From positions 25,516-89,515 of the forward strand of contig JAPQWV010001414.1 in NCBI GenBank assembly GCA_027422505.1: DNA of 64,000 bases, written 5' to 3'. This DNA is from Craterostigma plantagineum (lineage: Eukaryota; Streptophyta; Magnoliopsida; Lamiales; Linderniaceae). The position numbers and the translations under genes were made by a program. Of this stretch, positions 48,190-60,520 are shown one piece after another. The notes under the pieces were generated by a model that searched no databases, was not told the DNA's origin, and was given only the letters and a program-made list of their open reading frames with translations. Position 1 is the stretch's first letter. Each line of letters starts with the position of its first letter.

Positions 48190-49251
48190 CCTCTGAATAT
48201 ATGTTTAAAACGCCATTCGATTCCTGTAGATCTTTGGCTACGAGTTCTTGTGTAGGAGTCTGCTGTGTCATATCCTGCATCAAAGAGAATCAGTAAAAGT
48301 CAACTACTGCAAAAAAATATCTTGCAAGAAATATAACAAATAGACATATGGTAAACAAAACTGATTATTACAATGGAGGAAGACAGTCGTTGGCATGTTT
48401 ACGAAGGACGGAGATCCACCATGAGTGCTCGTGTCCGAAGCAGTCAAGACCTTGCAGAATGAATGAACTGAACTTCTTGGAGGCTCATCCATAGGATCGT
48501 CTGACTTTGAGGCTCACTTTGCTGCACACGAAATAAAACAAAAACATAATAATTCTATTGTACAGAGTGTATATATGGAAGAGCACGGTTTAATTCTTAC
48601 ATCTGCCTCTGGAATCAAATTAATTTGTGCATAAACCTCATCAGTGTCTGGTTCAACCTAAACATCAGAACAGTTTCAAGCTTTGTCAGCTAACAAATGC
48701 TCTCTAGCATGGCACATAACAATGAAGGAAAGAGAATTCACAATATCTAAACATGCGTGGTTCATTACCACAAATCAAGAATTCAAAAGAAAAGAAAAAG
48801 GTAACAGTATAATGGGAATCATATGATTACCAGAAGGTGAACATTCAAAACTCGACAAAACGATCTTTGGAGGAAGGTTGAACATTGGTATCCTCTGATT
48901 TAACTCCTGATTTGTAGAAGCCTCCAACTATAACAAAGACAAAGACAACCCCTCACAACATTTGAGCAATAACAAGGTTAAGAAACTGAAATATAGAGCA
49001 TACCTGTTCCATGTGACCCTGGAGAAAATAGTAAACTCTTTCCCCAGCTTTAGGGATATCAACTAAAGGGCCTGCGCAAGCCTTCCATAGCTCATCGTAC
49101 AAGGGATCTTTTACGCCAACTCCTGACAATTACATTCCAAAACAATAAAGGGAAGAGCTTTTTTTTACTGGAAAGCCAAACAGAGGGTGCTTAAAAATCC
49201 AACCTTTAGCTTCAAAATTGCTACGCTGAGAAATGAGCTTCTACTTGACAT
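46354..49251 (-). CDS. ARF: Auxin response factor, ARF9/11/18-like
   Basis: DNA-binding auxin-response regulator, probably a repressor-clade member. Thirteen exons run from 49251 to 46354. The N-terminal dimerisation region has [20 protein letters not shown] and GHMEQ. The B3 domain has [34 protein letters not shown] and [18 protein letters not shown]. The ARF domain has [36 protein letters not shown] and [13 protein letters not shown] short Pro/Ser-rich middle region follows without glutamine enrichment, which argues for a repressor. The PB1 domain has [17 protein letters not shown] and the acidic motif [14 protein letters not shown]. The last exon begins at 46468 ([10 protein letters not shown]). 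One-base errors are needed in most exons; the donor at 46554 reads GGGC|TAAG, apparently missing its G. Intron 6, between 48191 and 48077, carries a long AT repeat. Confidence 0.93.
48138..48187. repeat. (AT)n microsatellite in an ARF intron
   Basis: About 48 bases of alternating A/T within the intron between exons 6 and 7, starting immediately after the donor region (48190). The length in the assembly may be unreliable. Confidence 0.9.
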
Positions 49252-51461
49252 GGACCGCTTGACGAAAAGACCCAAATCTTGAATAGACGATCAAGGTAAA
49301 AACGATTCACATTGAAGGCAAACAGTAGAAATTGGAAGGTGAATTGACTCAGTTCTCTGTTGTCCTATCTTGGGAAAAAAATATCAAAGAAGAGAGTGTG
49401 AGTGAGGTTATATCATATCACGAGTGATGAGCTGAAGATCAAACGGCGTAATTGAATCCCGAGAAACAGCTCAATAAACGCCATGATTTATTGATTCTTT
49501 TTCCTTTTTTTGCCACTCTCTTTCCTTGGCCTCTACTAATTTACTGCGTGTATTTAATGTACGTAAGGAAATGACTTTTTATTGCTTGCTTTTGCTTCAC
49601 ATAGATAGAACGTGGGCTTGAGCTTGTCTCCTAACGCTCGAAATTTGCTACCTTTGTTTTCTTTCTTTGCTTAAGTAAACTATGGTTTGCAGTTTTCAAC
49701 TATAGTTGACAGTTTTCATTACATAAACTGAACTAGTACGCTCCATTCTGGCTTGGCCTTTCCAAACCTTTCGCTATTATTATTATAGTACAATTTTTAA
49801 TACAGAAATATCGGTTTCTGATTGGCTGCTCTGCTGCAGGCAAGGCAACAAACATGTGAATTTCCTAATAGCCCCTACGATATACATTTAACTACTATAG
49901 CTGAGCTAGGCTGGTTCAGTGAGGTATGGTACAACGTTAGCGCAGGAATTCTATCTGGCCCACGATTAGCGCTCCCTCTAATGTCCAAATGATCGATTGC
50001 TCAATTTTAAATCGTGCATTTATTTTTTTTTATTAGTTCTTTTAATCTATATTACAGCAAATATAAAATCATTATTATTTCATGTGATTTATAAGATAAA
50101 ATAATACAATCAATTATTCTTGTTTTATGATGATCAATTTGATATCCATATCAATATTTTCGATAAGCATAATAATTATTTGTGGGATAGGAAGTGGGAA
50201 GGGAATTGTGTAAAACGATTTCAACGCAACGTTAGCCCATGCCCTTTTTCTTTTCTTGAAAAAGAATTCTTTTCTATTTTCCAAATGTTAATCGACAATG
50301 AATTACGTTTGCTGTCTATTTAAATATTATAATACAAGAAACGCTTTATATGTAAATGCAACAAGAAACGTTTCTGTCCCTTTATTACAATACAGTATAT
50401 TTTAAAATAGAAATCCTTGTCTCCTTTTAAGGATATATAAAACAAGAACTTCCGTAGATTCCATGGCCAGAAACCTTGTAGGGGAAAAAATAATGACGTC
50501 ATTTGATTTGATTGACTAAGTAAAATCTTATAGAAAGGACAACGATGATGACACGCGATAACAAAGTTGGTGGTGAAAGCAAGCTAAAAATATACTTTAC
50601 AAATCTTCTGTTATTTTTCATAATTTTAATTAAACAAGTGGCAAATACATCGAACTTAGGTGCATGATTGTATATTATGTGACTATAATAAATATAACAA
50701 AAAGTGGTCCACTTAACTAGAGCATGATTTATTAAATTCCGGAACAAAGCAACGTATTTTTTTTTTGTTCTTTACTTTATTATTATAGTTTAATTATTAA
50801 GTATACAATGTATACTAACTAGCGTCCTAATTTTAATTTTTCACCAGAAAAGAGTCACGACAAACCAATTGCGTCGAGTTTATGTGAGTGTGTGTCTGTC
50901 TAGTTAGGCAAAGCAGCTAAGAATCATGATGCTATTATGCTCGCCAATACTTTGGTTCTCGAAATTAAATTAAACAGTGTAAAGCCTTCATTACCCCGAC
51001 CCTTCGTTGTTTGAAATATCAAATACTACACTAATGCATGATTTAATACGAGTTTAATTATTTATTAGACATAATGTCATCAATATTAACCTAATATTCG
51101 AAATAAAGGGCTTGATTATAGTCATATTGGGCCTCATTTTCTATAACATAGGCCGTATATTTAAGATTAACTGGCCCAACATAAAGCCCGCAAGCCCAAT
51201 TAAGAAAATAAAAGAAAGAAAGAAAAATCAAGAAGTCGACAGCTCGCGTTCTTATTTCATTTCAGCGTACCAAAATAATAAATGTCTGCCTTGCCACGTA
51301 CAACGATGACTCCCACACAACCTTCGACAGCTCTACACGCCTTCTTCTTGAATCTTCAGTCACGTTCTTCTTTCCTCCTCAACCTTTACTTATAACCCAC
51401 CTTTCTGAATACAGTTCCCATCTACCTCGAAAACTAGCTTCAAGATTTCTCCTAAGAAAAT
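49252..51461. other. Intergenic region between ARF and the DCD-domain gene
   Basis: Divergent promoters at the ends, AT-rich in the middle. No protein family, tRNA or clear transposon is recognised. The ARF 5' leader probably lies within 49252-49500. Confidence 0.5.
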
Positions 51462-52685
51462 ATGGAAAACCCAGCGAATAATTCTTCTTTCTGGCAGTTC
51501 AGCGACAACCTTCGTCTGCAGACGAATTCTTTGGCGAATCTATCGCTCAACGATTCGATATGGAGCACCAACTACGCTGCTTCGAAGCGACGCAACTTCG
51601 ACTTCAGGAACGACGTCGTTTCGGACCTGGTGTCCCTGAAGCCGCCGTCCTCCGATCTCAATTCGACCGATCCATGGAGCTTCCCAACAACGAAGGTTTT
51701 TGATGTGAATTATTCTCTGTTTGGCGCGGGTTTGAATGGTGGGTTCAATAAGGCGTCTATGGAAGTCAGTCGTTGGGGCTTAGTAATCAGAGTTTCGAGC
51801 TTAACAGCAGCTACGGTGGTAATCATAAAAGTAGGGCTTTTTGAACGGTGTGATTGTGAATGGGAAGAAGAACGACGATGAACACCGTCCATTGCACGGG
51901 GGTAAGAATGGAATCAAGAAGAACAAGGGGAATAAGGAAAGTGGTAATAACAAGAATGGAAACAATAACGAGCAGAAGGCGGAGAGTAAGAAGTTCAAGA
52001 CACTGCCGCCAGAGGAGGCTTTGCCGAGGAATGAGACGATTGGAGGTTACATCTTTGTCTGTAATACGAAACCATGGAGGAGAATCTCAAGAGACAGCTT
52101 TTCGGGTATGTGGGCTCTTCCTTTTCCTTTTCTCTGATTCGATCTGTTTAATGTTTAGTTTCAAGAGTCCCAAGATTGGATTTTTATTATCTGCTTAGCC
52201 GACAGTTTTGGTTCTAAATCAACTTACAATTGAACTGTGAAATCTATCTCTAGGGTTGCCTCCTCGATACGAGACTCTGTCCGCTCGATAACGCCAGGCT
52301 TACCTCTCTTTCTTACAACTACTAACCCACAACTCCATGGAATCTTTGAGGTTGGTTCTTGAATCTTGATCAATTCTCTTCATTCAACATAACTTTTAAG
52401 CAGATTCTGATGAATGTCTTGGAAAAATTGATGTCTTAATAATAGGCTGCAAGCTTCGGTGGAACGAACATAGACCCAACGGCGTGGGAGGATAAGAAAA
52501 CCCCAGGCGAATCAAGGTTCCCTGCGCAGGTTCGTGTGGCTACAAGAAGATTTGCGAGCCTTTGGAAGAAGACTCGTTCAGGCCAATTCCTTCACCACTA
52601 CGATGGTCCTAAGTTCAGGCTCGAACTCAATGTCCCTGAGGCCTTGTCACTTTTGGACAGTTTCGAGGAGAAAAGTTCCTCTTGA
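51462..52685 (+). CDS. NRP: DCD-domain asparagine-rich protein (NRP type)
   Basis: Three exons: about 51462-52105, 52254-52350 and 52446-52685. The N-terminal half is low-complexity and rich in Asn, Ser and Lys (ENPANNSSFWQFSDNLRLQ; KNKGNKESGNNKNGNNN). The C-terminal half is a Development and Cell Death (DCD) domain: ETIGGYIFVCN, GLPPRY, FEAASFGGTNIDP, TAWEDKKTPGESRFPAQVRV and LHHYDGPKFRLELNVPEALS. N-rich DCD proteins take part in ER- and osmotic-stress cell-death signalling in soybean and relatives. Frame breaks near 51780-51850, 52065, 52280 and 52560 require one-base corrections. The whole domain is present, so I take it as a functional gene. Confidence 0.9.
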
Positions 52686-53310
52686 AGAAGAAGAAGAAAC
52701 ACAGTCGCCGTTCGTAATGAATAAGCAGCGAACCAACTTAAAGATCGTTCTAAAGTTTTAGGTTACGTGTGAAGTGTATGTAGTATTTATCTATATCTAG
52801 TGCTATACTTACAGGCAAGAAGATCAAGTTATAGTAATACTCGTACGAGTTAAGTAAGAGCATCCTAAATCCATACTTTGAGTGACGTGGACCCATTTGG
52901 TAATATGATGTGAGTCTGCAATTCAAGTATGTCGTAATCAATAAGATGCAAGGTTGAGGAAAGATTTGTCATTTCTTTTAAGTATCGTGTCATCCCAAAT
53001 CAATGAATGGTGGCACGTTTCTTAACACGTTCCTAGACTTACTTACCGACTGGTTTATGTGGCCGTTAATCTTGCTAAACCCTCAATCATGTCTCTACTA
53101 TATGCTGTGAATTAATATAATATGTAGCTACTGTCTCCACTTGCCTTCTAACTGGTGATCGCTTCTTCTGATGTCTCTTCAAGTATTCGTTCAGACGCAT
53201 AAAATGGTTTTGCAAACAGATCTAAAGATCTCATCGTCATCATCATCGTGAGAATTCTTACGCATACAACGAAAGATTCCAAGCGTTTATAATTTTAAGT
53301 TAGATTAAAT
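52686..53310. other. Intergenic region upstream of the CBL gene
   Basis: Probably the DCD gene's 3' UTR and the CBL promoter. No other feature is seen. Confidence 0.5.
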
Positions 53311-55606
53311 ATGCGGTCCGTAGCCAACTGTTTTTGCTTCTCCAAATCCCATACCTGCTCTGGGATTGTCCGAGAGTGCGTTCTTGCTTCAGAGACAGCG
53401 TTGTGAGTAGTTGAGGAATAAGAATGTTTCAAAATTTAAATCTCAGGACGTGTTAAGTTAGTATTGTCACAAATTCTGATATGGATCGATTTGCTTTTAA
53501 TGATAAAGCAGTTAATGTAAATGAAATAGAAGCTCTACACGTTCTCTTCGAGGAACTGAGCAGCTCCATAGTCGACGATGGCCTCATTCACAAGGTAATT
53601 AATATCGACGACTTTCTCCCTCTATCGAAAGAAAAATTTGTTAATAAATCTGTGACTCATTCATAACTTAAAATACGTAATATCGTTATATCAGGAAGAA
53701 TTCTTGTTAGCACTGTTCAATTCTAGCAGCAAGAAGAGTCTGTTGGCTGAAAGGGTATGTCTCTCTGTTTTGTTAAATACATATTTGAAAAATAGAAAAA
53801 AGGATATTAAAAAACTACATATATAAACGCAAAATTATAAAATGGGGTCACTAGATATACCATTTTTTGATTTTGGGTCACTATGTTTGCCAGTTACAAA
53901 ACTTGGTCACTAAGTATGTATATAGTAATAAAATTGGGTCACTATTTACAAAACTGATCAATAGGTATGTATATAGTAACAAAACTAGGTCACTAAGTAT
54001 GTATAAATGTTACAAATTTGTGGTCATTAAATATTTATATAATAAGAAAAAAGAGTTCAATGACTACAGTAAATTTTACTGTAAATTTGGGTCAATTTTG
54101 TTACTACAGTAAAAACCTCTATAAACTAATAACATTGGGACCATTAATTTTATTAATTTAGAGAGATATTAATATATGATAAATTAAGATTTTATTAACT
54201 AGAGAGAGACTCTTTATATTAACAAATTTTGAATGTTGACTTCAAATGAATTCAAATATGTTTCATAATTATGTTTGTGTACTCAAAACGATTTCTAAGT
54301 GTAAATTAATTTTAAAATCGTTTGAAAATTAGTCAATGTGCAATATTAAATGCTCTCTGATATCATTGGAGTATCGTTCAGCTAACTTTCAGAAGGGTGT
54401 GGATATTAATCGACACAAAATGGCGACAACAACCCTTCACTATTTTTGTTGCGTCTAGAGAACTCGTCATCGGAACTATTGACTGCAATTAAAAGTGTTA
54501 GGGATGAAATCCAATTAGATTAAAATTTAAGAAAAATCTGAGTATAAATAGATTCTTATTTTAGCAAATCACCATAATTTAAATTGTACTTTTATGAATT
54601 ATTAATTAGAGTGTTATGGGACTTAATATTTATAAAGGGATTTTCCAAAAAATTATTATATTATCATCTTATCGAATTCGATGATTTTTTACGAAGGCCC
54701 AAGTCGAGACTGGAAGATTTTTATATTTTAGAGAGTTTATTAATTTATAGAGGTTTTGCTTTATATACATATCTAGTGACCTAGTTTATAATTGTCAAAC
54801 ATAGAGACCTTAAAATTGTGAATTGGCATACTTTTCATAATTTTCGCTATATATAAATGCAGTTGTTTGAGCTTTTGAGCTGAAGCGAAATGGGGTCATA
54901 GAATTCGGAGAGTTTGTAAGGTCGCTGAGCGTATTTCATCCAAGCTTCCCAAGCAGATAAACTAGCATGTAAGGCTTAATTCCCATTTCTCTAAAAATAT
55001 TTATTATCCAAACTATAAATAAATAAATACCTTTTTTAAATATATATTGCAGTTGCGTTAGATTGTATGATTTGAAGAACAAGGGCTACATAGATCGAGA
55101 CGAGGCAAGTGCCTACATTTGTAGTAGTAATTATTACCTGCATTGTCATTCATAAACTGAATCAAAGTTAAAATTTACGACACTTCAGTTGAAGGAATTG
55201 GTGGTTGCAACGCTGAACGAATCTGAAATGATCTATCAGATGATGATGTTGAAGCCATAGTTAACAAGGTTGTAAAAAGATAAGATCCAATTAGTAGAAT
55301 AAAGTCATTTGTGTTAACAGAGACGAATTGCATAAAAAATGTTTCTCTCAAAAAGACACTGCAAAGAAGCGGACTTGAAAGGAGATGGGAGAATCGACTT
55401 TGACGAGTGGAAGGTTTTGGTGCTAAATATCCTTCTCTTCTCAAGAACATGACACTTCCATATCTGAGGTACTTATTATTTGATAAATAGGAGATTTGTT
55501 TGTTGTATTGAGATGAGAGTTATTATTTTTTCCCAGGGAACTAACTCTAGCATTTCCAAGTTTTGTGACCAAGTCCGACGTCCCAGATTCCGAACTGGCT
55601 AGTTGA
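53311..55606 (+). CDS. CBL: Calcineurin B-like calcium sensor (CBL)
   Basis: Four-EF-hand sensor that recruits CIPK kinases to membranes. Eight exons: 53311-53402, about 53471/53462-53594, 53695-53754, 54863-54968, 55053-55104, 55199-55268, about 55362-55468 and 55537-55606. Exon 1 gives MRSVANCFCFSKSHTCSGIV leading to LASETA. Then VNEIEALHVLFEELSSSIVD (degenerate EF1), ELKRNGVIEFGEFVRSLSVF (EF2), YDLKNKGYIDRDE (EF3), KGDGRIDFDEWKVLVL (EF4), and the C-terminal AFPSF motif in which CIPKs phosphorylate Ser. The N-terminus lacks the MGC myristoylation start of CBL1/9 but has several cysteines. Intron 3 (1.1 kb) holds nested transposons; intron 5 has a GC donor. Small indels near 53402, 54880, 54950, 55058 and 55230 break the written frame. 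Which CBL subtype it is remains open. Confidence 0.9.
53829..54847. mobile_element. Nested MITE-type elements in CBL intron 3
   Basis: Outer element: ends GCAAAATTATAAAATGGGGT and, at the right, the complement of GCGAAAATTATGAAAAGT; imperfect inverted arms of about 100 bases with repeated GGTCACTA motifs. Inner element (about 54106-54761): CAGTAAAAACCTCTATAAAC at the left and TTAATTTATAGAGGTTTTGC at the right, also inverted, flanked by TA-rich sequence as in Tc1/mariner-like elements. Neither shows coding capacity. Confidence 0.65.
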
Positions 55607-55909
55607 AAGGCCGACAAATAGTGTTCGTATTAGTTTCTAATGGATTAGTTTAACTTCTATGGTTCGTTCTTTGGACAACATTTGGGAAGATCATCTATCT
55701 CCTAATTTTATCTCTTAGCTTTTATGATCTTGTCAAGAAGTATGTTCAAGTACAACGTTGTGGTTGTATCCCAATGTAAGCAGAATTGAGAAACAATAAC
55801 ATGTCTCAATCTTTTTTCTAAAACCAGGTTGCCAAAATGGACGGAAAATGTGTCACAATAAAAAGAATATTCATTTTATGCCGCGAATAAAGAAAGAAAC
55901 GTCCCAATA
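55607..55909. other. Spacer between CBL and the Copia element
   Basis: CBL 3' UTR and short spacer. CAATA directly before the LTR (55905-55909) is the candidate target-site duplication; its partner would lie beyond the window. Confidence 0.5.
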
Positions 55910-56252
55910 TGTTAGAGTTTAATTTAATTGTGTTCATTTAATATTAGTCTATGTTCTGTAATTTAATTACGCCCTAGGACTTAATTGTAAAATATACCCG
56001 ACTTGTGGGTATATTAGTTATAATGGCCCAGTTAGCCCATTAGGCTTATGTATAAATACCTTAAACGATACATCGTTTAGGGTTGCTGATTCATTATTGG
56101 AGTTGACGACTTTGCTGAAGATTACGTGCGTATCATCGTTCCAACTCAACAATCCGTCTCGTGGTCTTACTATTCAATCGCTTCCGTATTTCATCGTATA
56201 AGGTAATACTAATCTTATGAATCATATCAAGGTTGGATAAATTGGCCTAACA
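55910..56252 (+). repeat. Copia 5' LTR
   Basis: TG...CA ends with short inverted TGTTAG/CTAACA. A TATA-like TATAAATACC lies at about 56051. The primer site follows two bases after the CA. Confidence 0.8.
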
Positions 56253-56254
56253 AG

Positions 56255-56267
56255 TGGTATACAGAGC
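56255..56267 (+). other. Copia primer-binding site
   Basis: TGGTATACAGAGC is the initiator tRNA-Met complement TGGTATCAGAGC with an extra A. Confidence 0.75.
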
Positions 56268-56573
56268 CGAATTCGTGGATCAAAAACTCATTGAAGCTTC
56301 GTCGAAATCGCTCGCTCGTTTCATCTTTTTTCGTCGGAGTTCATCGAGATTTTCCCTATTATTCGTTTTGGTTCATCTTATCCCTAAAAGTCTAACAATC
56401 GTTATCATTCATCAACTTCTCAGGTTCATCTCGGCGTGTGAAGATTGTGTAGACGTTCTTTTTTTTTTTAATTCTTGATCGAATTCTGTTTTTTATTTCC
56501 AGCGAAGAACAGACTGCGACGAGAAACGCATTCAAATTCAGATCTCGAGATCGTATTTTGAACTAATCTGCTC

Positions 56574-57242
56574 ATCTCGACATTTGTCTCGACAACTTGC
56601 TCGAAAAATCAGCCACTCGACATTCTGAAGTTGTCGACATTTGATCTTGTCGACATTTGAATGTCTCGACATCTCTCTCGCAATATTCTCGACATTTTGG
56701 GTCGACATTTCCTAATTCGACATTTAGGCTAATCTTGGCTGACTTCGATCTCGACTTTAACCTTGACATTTACTATGGAATAAGGGTCTCGACATCTGGC
56801 TCGATATTTTGTTACATCTCGGCATTTGAAGATCTCGACATTTGTGGTTATCGACATTTGAAGCCATTAAAAGTACTCGACATTTTTATTTCGACATTCT
56901 ACCCTACTCGACATTTAATTCGACATTTTTATTGAAATCGGTTCTTAACCTCGAAAATCTGTACCTTCTCGACATTTGAAGACTCGACATTGAAGACCTC
57001 GACATTCTTCATTAGCTCTCGAAATTGTTCTATATCTCGACTTCCTATCCAGTTCGACATCCGTCTCGATATTTAATAAGGAACTCGACATCTTGAACCC
57101 TATTCCATTCGACATTTATCTCGACCTCTTATTTCAACAAAGCATTTCGACATTCTACATTGCTCAAATATCGATATTTTGTTCGTTCGAAATCCCAAAT
57201 CCACTCAAGCTTCGACATTCTTATTGCATTCTTTCGACATCT
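56574..57242 (+). repeat. TCGACATTT-rich array in the Copia leader
   Basis: About two dozen copies of TCGACAT, most as CTCGACATTT or TTCGACATTT, are spaced irregularly (roughly 10-50 bases) between primer site and gag. Intervening sequence is not conserved, so this is a motif cluster, not a simple tandem repeat. Confidence 0.85.
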
Positions 57243-57428
57243 ACAATAAAAAAAAAATAATAAAATAAAAAAAAAATTATCGATTTTATTTTACTATCTT
57301 TATTAAAATTTCCAATCAATTTTGTGCTTATATTATTTCATATATATCTCTAACTCTACTTGTCTTCCTTGAGTTAAGTTTTTAGTCGATCAACACGATA
57401 AAGATCCACATCCAACCTTCTATAAGCA

Positions 57429-58530
57429 ATGGACCTCTACTCACTTGGAAACGACGCCAGACCACCATCCTCAAGAGGGACGAAGTACACAGCATGGACA
57501 CTCAGGTTCATGAATTTCATCGACAGCAAGGAGAACGGAGACCTAATGTATGAATCCCTCACTGAAGGCCAGCTCAATTCTGGGTTACTATTCCAGGAAA
57601 TCCGGACAATGAACCGGCCGTTCCAGCCACCAGGGAACTGAAAGCTCGTTCTGCCTACACTGAAGCTGAAAAACTCAGAGCTCGTGCAGACCGTCAAGCT
57701 AGAACATATCTCTGTCAAAGCATCCCTAATGACATTTTTATGCAGGTCAATAGCTTGCAAACTGCTAAGGAATGTGGGATGAGATTAGCAAAATGATGCA
57801 ACGAACTGAATCTGGGTACAAGGCAAAGAAATCCAACATCTTAACAGCTTATGATTCATTCAAAGCCAAAGATGGAGAAGAACTATACGAGACCTATCAA
57901 CGATTTCTGACCTTGGTGAATGAGATGAGAAAGATAAATGTAACCAGAACTGGTGAGGAGATCAACATACGCTTTCTCTCAGCACTACAGCCAGAATGGA
58001 GGAAAATAGCAAGCAACATTCGCCAGAACAAGATCTAGAAGAGATGGACATTCACTGTCTCTTCGACAACCTCGCCCAGCATGTTGAAGACATAAATGAG
58101 ATTCAGAAAGCATCAAAAGAAAAGGCAGCCATGGAGACACTTGCACTAAATCAGGCCATCGAAATCAAGAAAGAATCCAAAACCTGTACAAAATCCTAGC
58201 TCCTCTGAAGAAGACAATGACAACACAAATGCAGATATGGATCCTGAGCTGGCAGAGATTACAAAACAGATGGCCTTGATCACCAAAACGCTTCAATTCT
58301 TACACACAGAACAGGTCCTCAAATCGACTCAGGACTAGTTCCTCAAAGAAACGGGATCGAAAGACTGAAGATGGTGAGCTTAAGCCATCCATGAAAGATC
58401 AGAAGTGCTTCAATTGCGGGCAAAACCGGGACACTTTGCTCGAGACTGCTTCCTGCCTAGACAAAGAATGTCGACTACTACACAAAAAAGGCACAGCTTC
58501 TCCAACAAAAACAGTATGGTGTTGCACTCA
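57429..58530 (+). CDS. Copia gag
   Basis: Starts MDLYSLGNDARPPSSRGTKY. The UBN2-type capsid region includes IRFLSALQPEWRKIASNI and YETYQRFLTLVNEMRKI. The zinc knuckle is CFNCG followed, one frame over, by GHFARDC (near 58410-58450). It forms the particle around element RNA. Breaks near 57590, 57770 and 58030 change frame. Confidence 0.85.
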
Positions 58531-60520
58531 TGGCAGAACAGGAATCATGGCTCGAGGATACCTCTGAGAGTGAGGACAAAACCTAGGCACTCATGGAGAA
58601 CGTTGAAGCTGACACCGAAGATGAGGCACACAACACTGCAGCCACTCCCTCAACCGATTCATCTTCAGAAACTGAGGTACACGAATCTTACTCCAATCGA
58701 CGTGAACAATTATGTTTTCTTCAGAATAGGACTAACATCCATGTCTAATGAAAATCAGTCATTAAGAAAACTAGAATCTAGGTTAGCAAACAATGAAAAA
58801 GTCTTGCGAACCGAACTAGTAGAAAAGCTAGGTTAACCTCGTTTCTAGAACAAGCTCAGGACACATCCCTCAGACATGAGACTAGCTTAAGAGATTTAGA
58901 AGAAAAACTCTTCAAAAAGGAAAGCGACTTTAAGAAGAGTGAGGAAGAGCGAAACACAATAACCCAACAATATGAATTTTTATCTAAGGAACGAAATCGT
59001 CTATATTCGAAAATTAAAAACCTTGAGGATCTTCTAACAAAAAGAGTACTAACAGACAAAAAACATGCTTATAAATACTGCTAGAGACACGAGATTTTAT
59101 GATCCCCGTAACGGTCTAGGTTTTGTTCCAGACTCTACCCCAGTCGTAAAGAAGCCCCTACCTCTTTACGATATTAGTTTCCTAGGTTACAAATACCTAG
59201 TCTTATGCCCTTCACTAGCTCGCCTATGATTGACAACTTAGAACAGAAAAAGAGAAGTAGGAAGACTGGGCTGAAATACCAATCGACTACGAGGAACTAA
59301 ATAAAAGCTCAAGAACTAAGGAACCCTGTCCATCGGATGACTACTTACTCCTATATCCACCCTCCTCAGACAAGTAGACGTCCAAAGATCAAGTACATCT
59401 CGTCGTTATATTCCTCCATTCATCAAAGAAATGAAAGAAATTGAGATTGTCACTCGATTTTTGAACTCGAAAAGATTGCCTCTCAAGTGGAAAAGACGTA
59501 CTCCTGACAATCATCTCCTCACTCGAAAAACAAATCAACAACCCCGTCGTTATCTCCACACAATGTCACATAGCTATGCCTAAGATGGATGCCTCACCTC
59601 ACAAGGAAATTAAAGGGAAAGAAAAAGTCAAAAAGACATGAGCTGCTATTTGAAACACTACGCGTCCCCTTCAAATCATTACTATTCCTACGATGATGCA
59701 CTTGCCTTAAATTCCCGTTTTTGTTTAGCAAATGCAACCTCAATCAGAACGACTCCACGCTTCTTTACCAAGTCAAGTTCGCAACCCAAATGGAGAGAAA
59801 AACAAACCAAAGACAAGACGGACTTCCTAACTGAACTATCACGCCTGCAAGACATCAACACGTCACAAGCCAAGGAACATCAAAATCAAATAGAAATCTT
59901 CAAATTCGAAAAGAGAGACTGCTTAATGAAATTTCACTTCTTAGAACCTCAACGATTATTCATCTGACGTTCAATCTTTTTCTTCTTCTGACCTAACTCC
60001 TAATGCCATGCCAAATTTGATACAGGCAAGAGAATAACTAAGAGAAGAAGACGTTTGCCTGGATCCAGAAACTGAAACCTGATCAAACTCACTTCAAGAC
60101 TTCCTATCCTATTACCTACGCTTATGATGACTCTGCTTTTATTCCTTTAGAGAACTCTAAGACATTTGATGTTTCTCGCGTTGATAAATCTATTGCATAT
60201 AATCTACATTATTTTCTACTAGATCGTCTGCCTCTCTCCGCAAGACACGTCTCACGCATCCTATAGTCAAACGATCTTTGAACAAAAAAACCACGTCGCA
60301 TAAATCTAAATTTATACAGTCTTGGGTGCCCAAACATAAAAATTATCCTACATCTCCACAACACCTAAAGAACGGATTGCAACGATGGATTCCCAAGCCG
60401 GATATAAGAACTCCAAGACAACTATTATTTCGAATACTAATCATGTCACTAGTTCGCCTAAGTCATCTACTAAGAAATGGACAGTGCCCATTCTCAAATG
60501 GGTACCGAAACGTTCCTAAC
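58531..60520 (+). CDS. Copia gag-pol linker, coiled-coil rich
   Basis: A charged region with heptad-like stretches (ENQSLRKLESRLANNEKVL, and a Lys/Glu-rich frame near 58860-59060). It sits between zinc knuckle and protease, where SIRE-type elements have an extended gag. Frames are badly broken and no enzyme domain is visible. Confidence 0.5.

Noticed and set aside
56572..56769. Minus-strand Ser/Arg/Lys-rich open frame
   Set aside because: Shadow of the TCGACATTT motif cluster.
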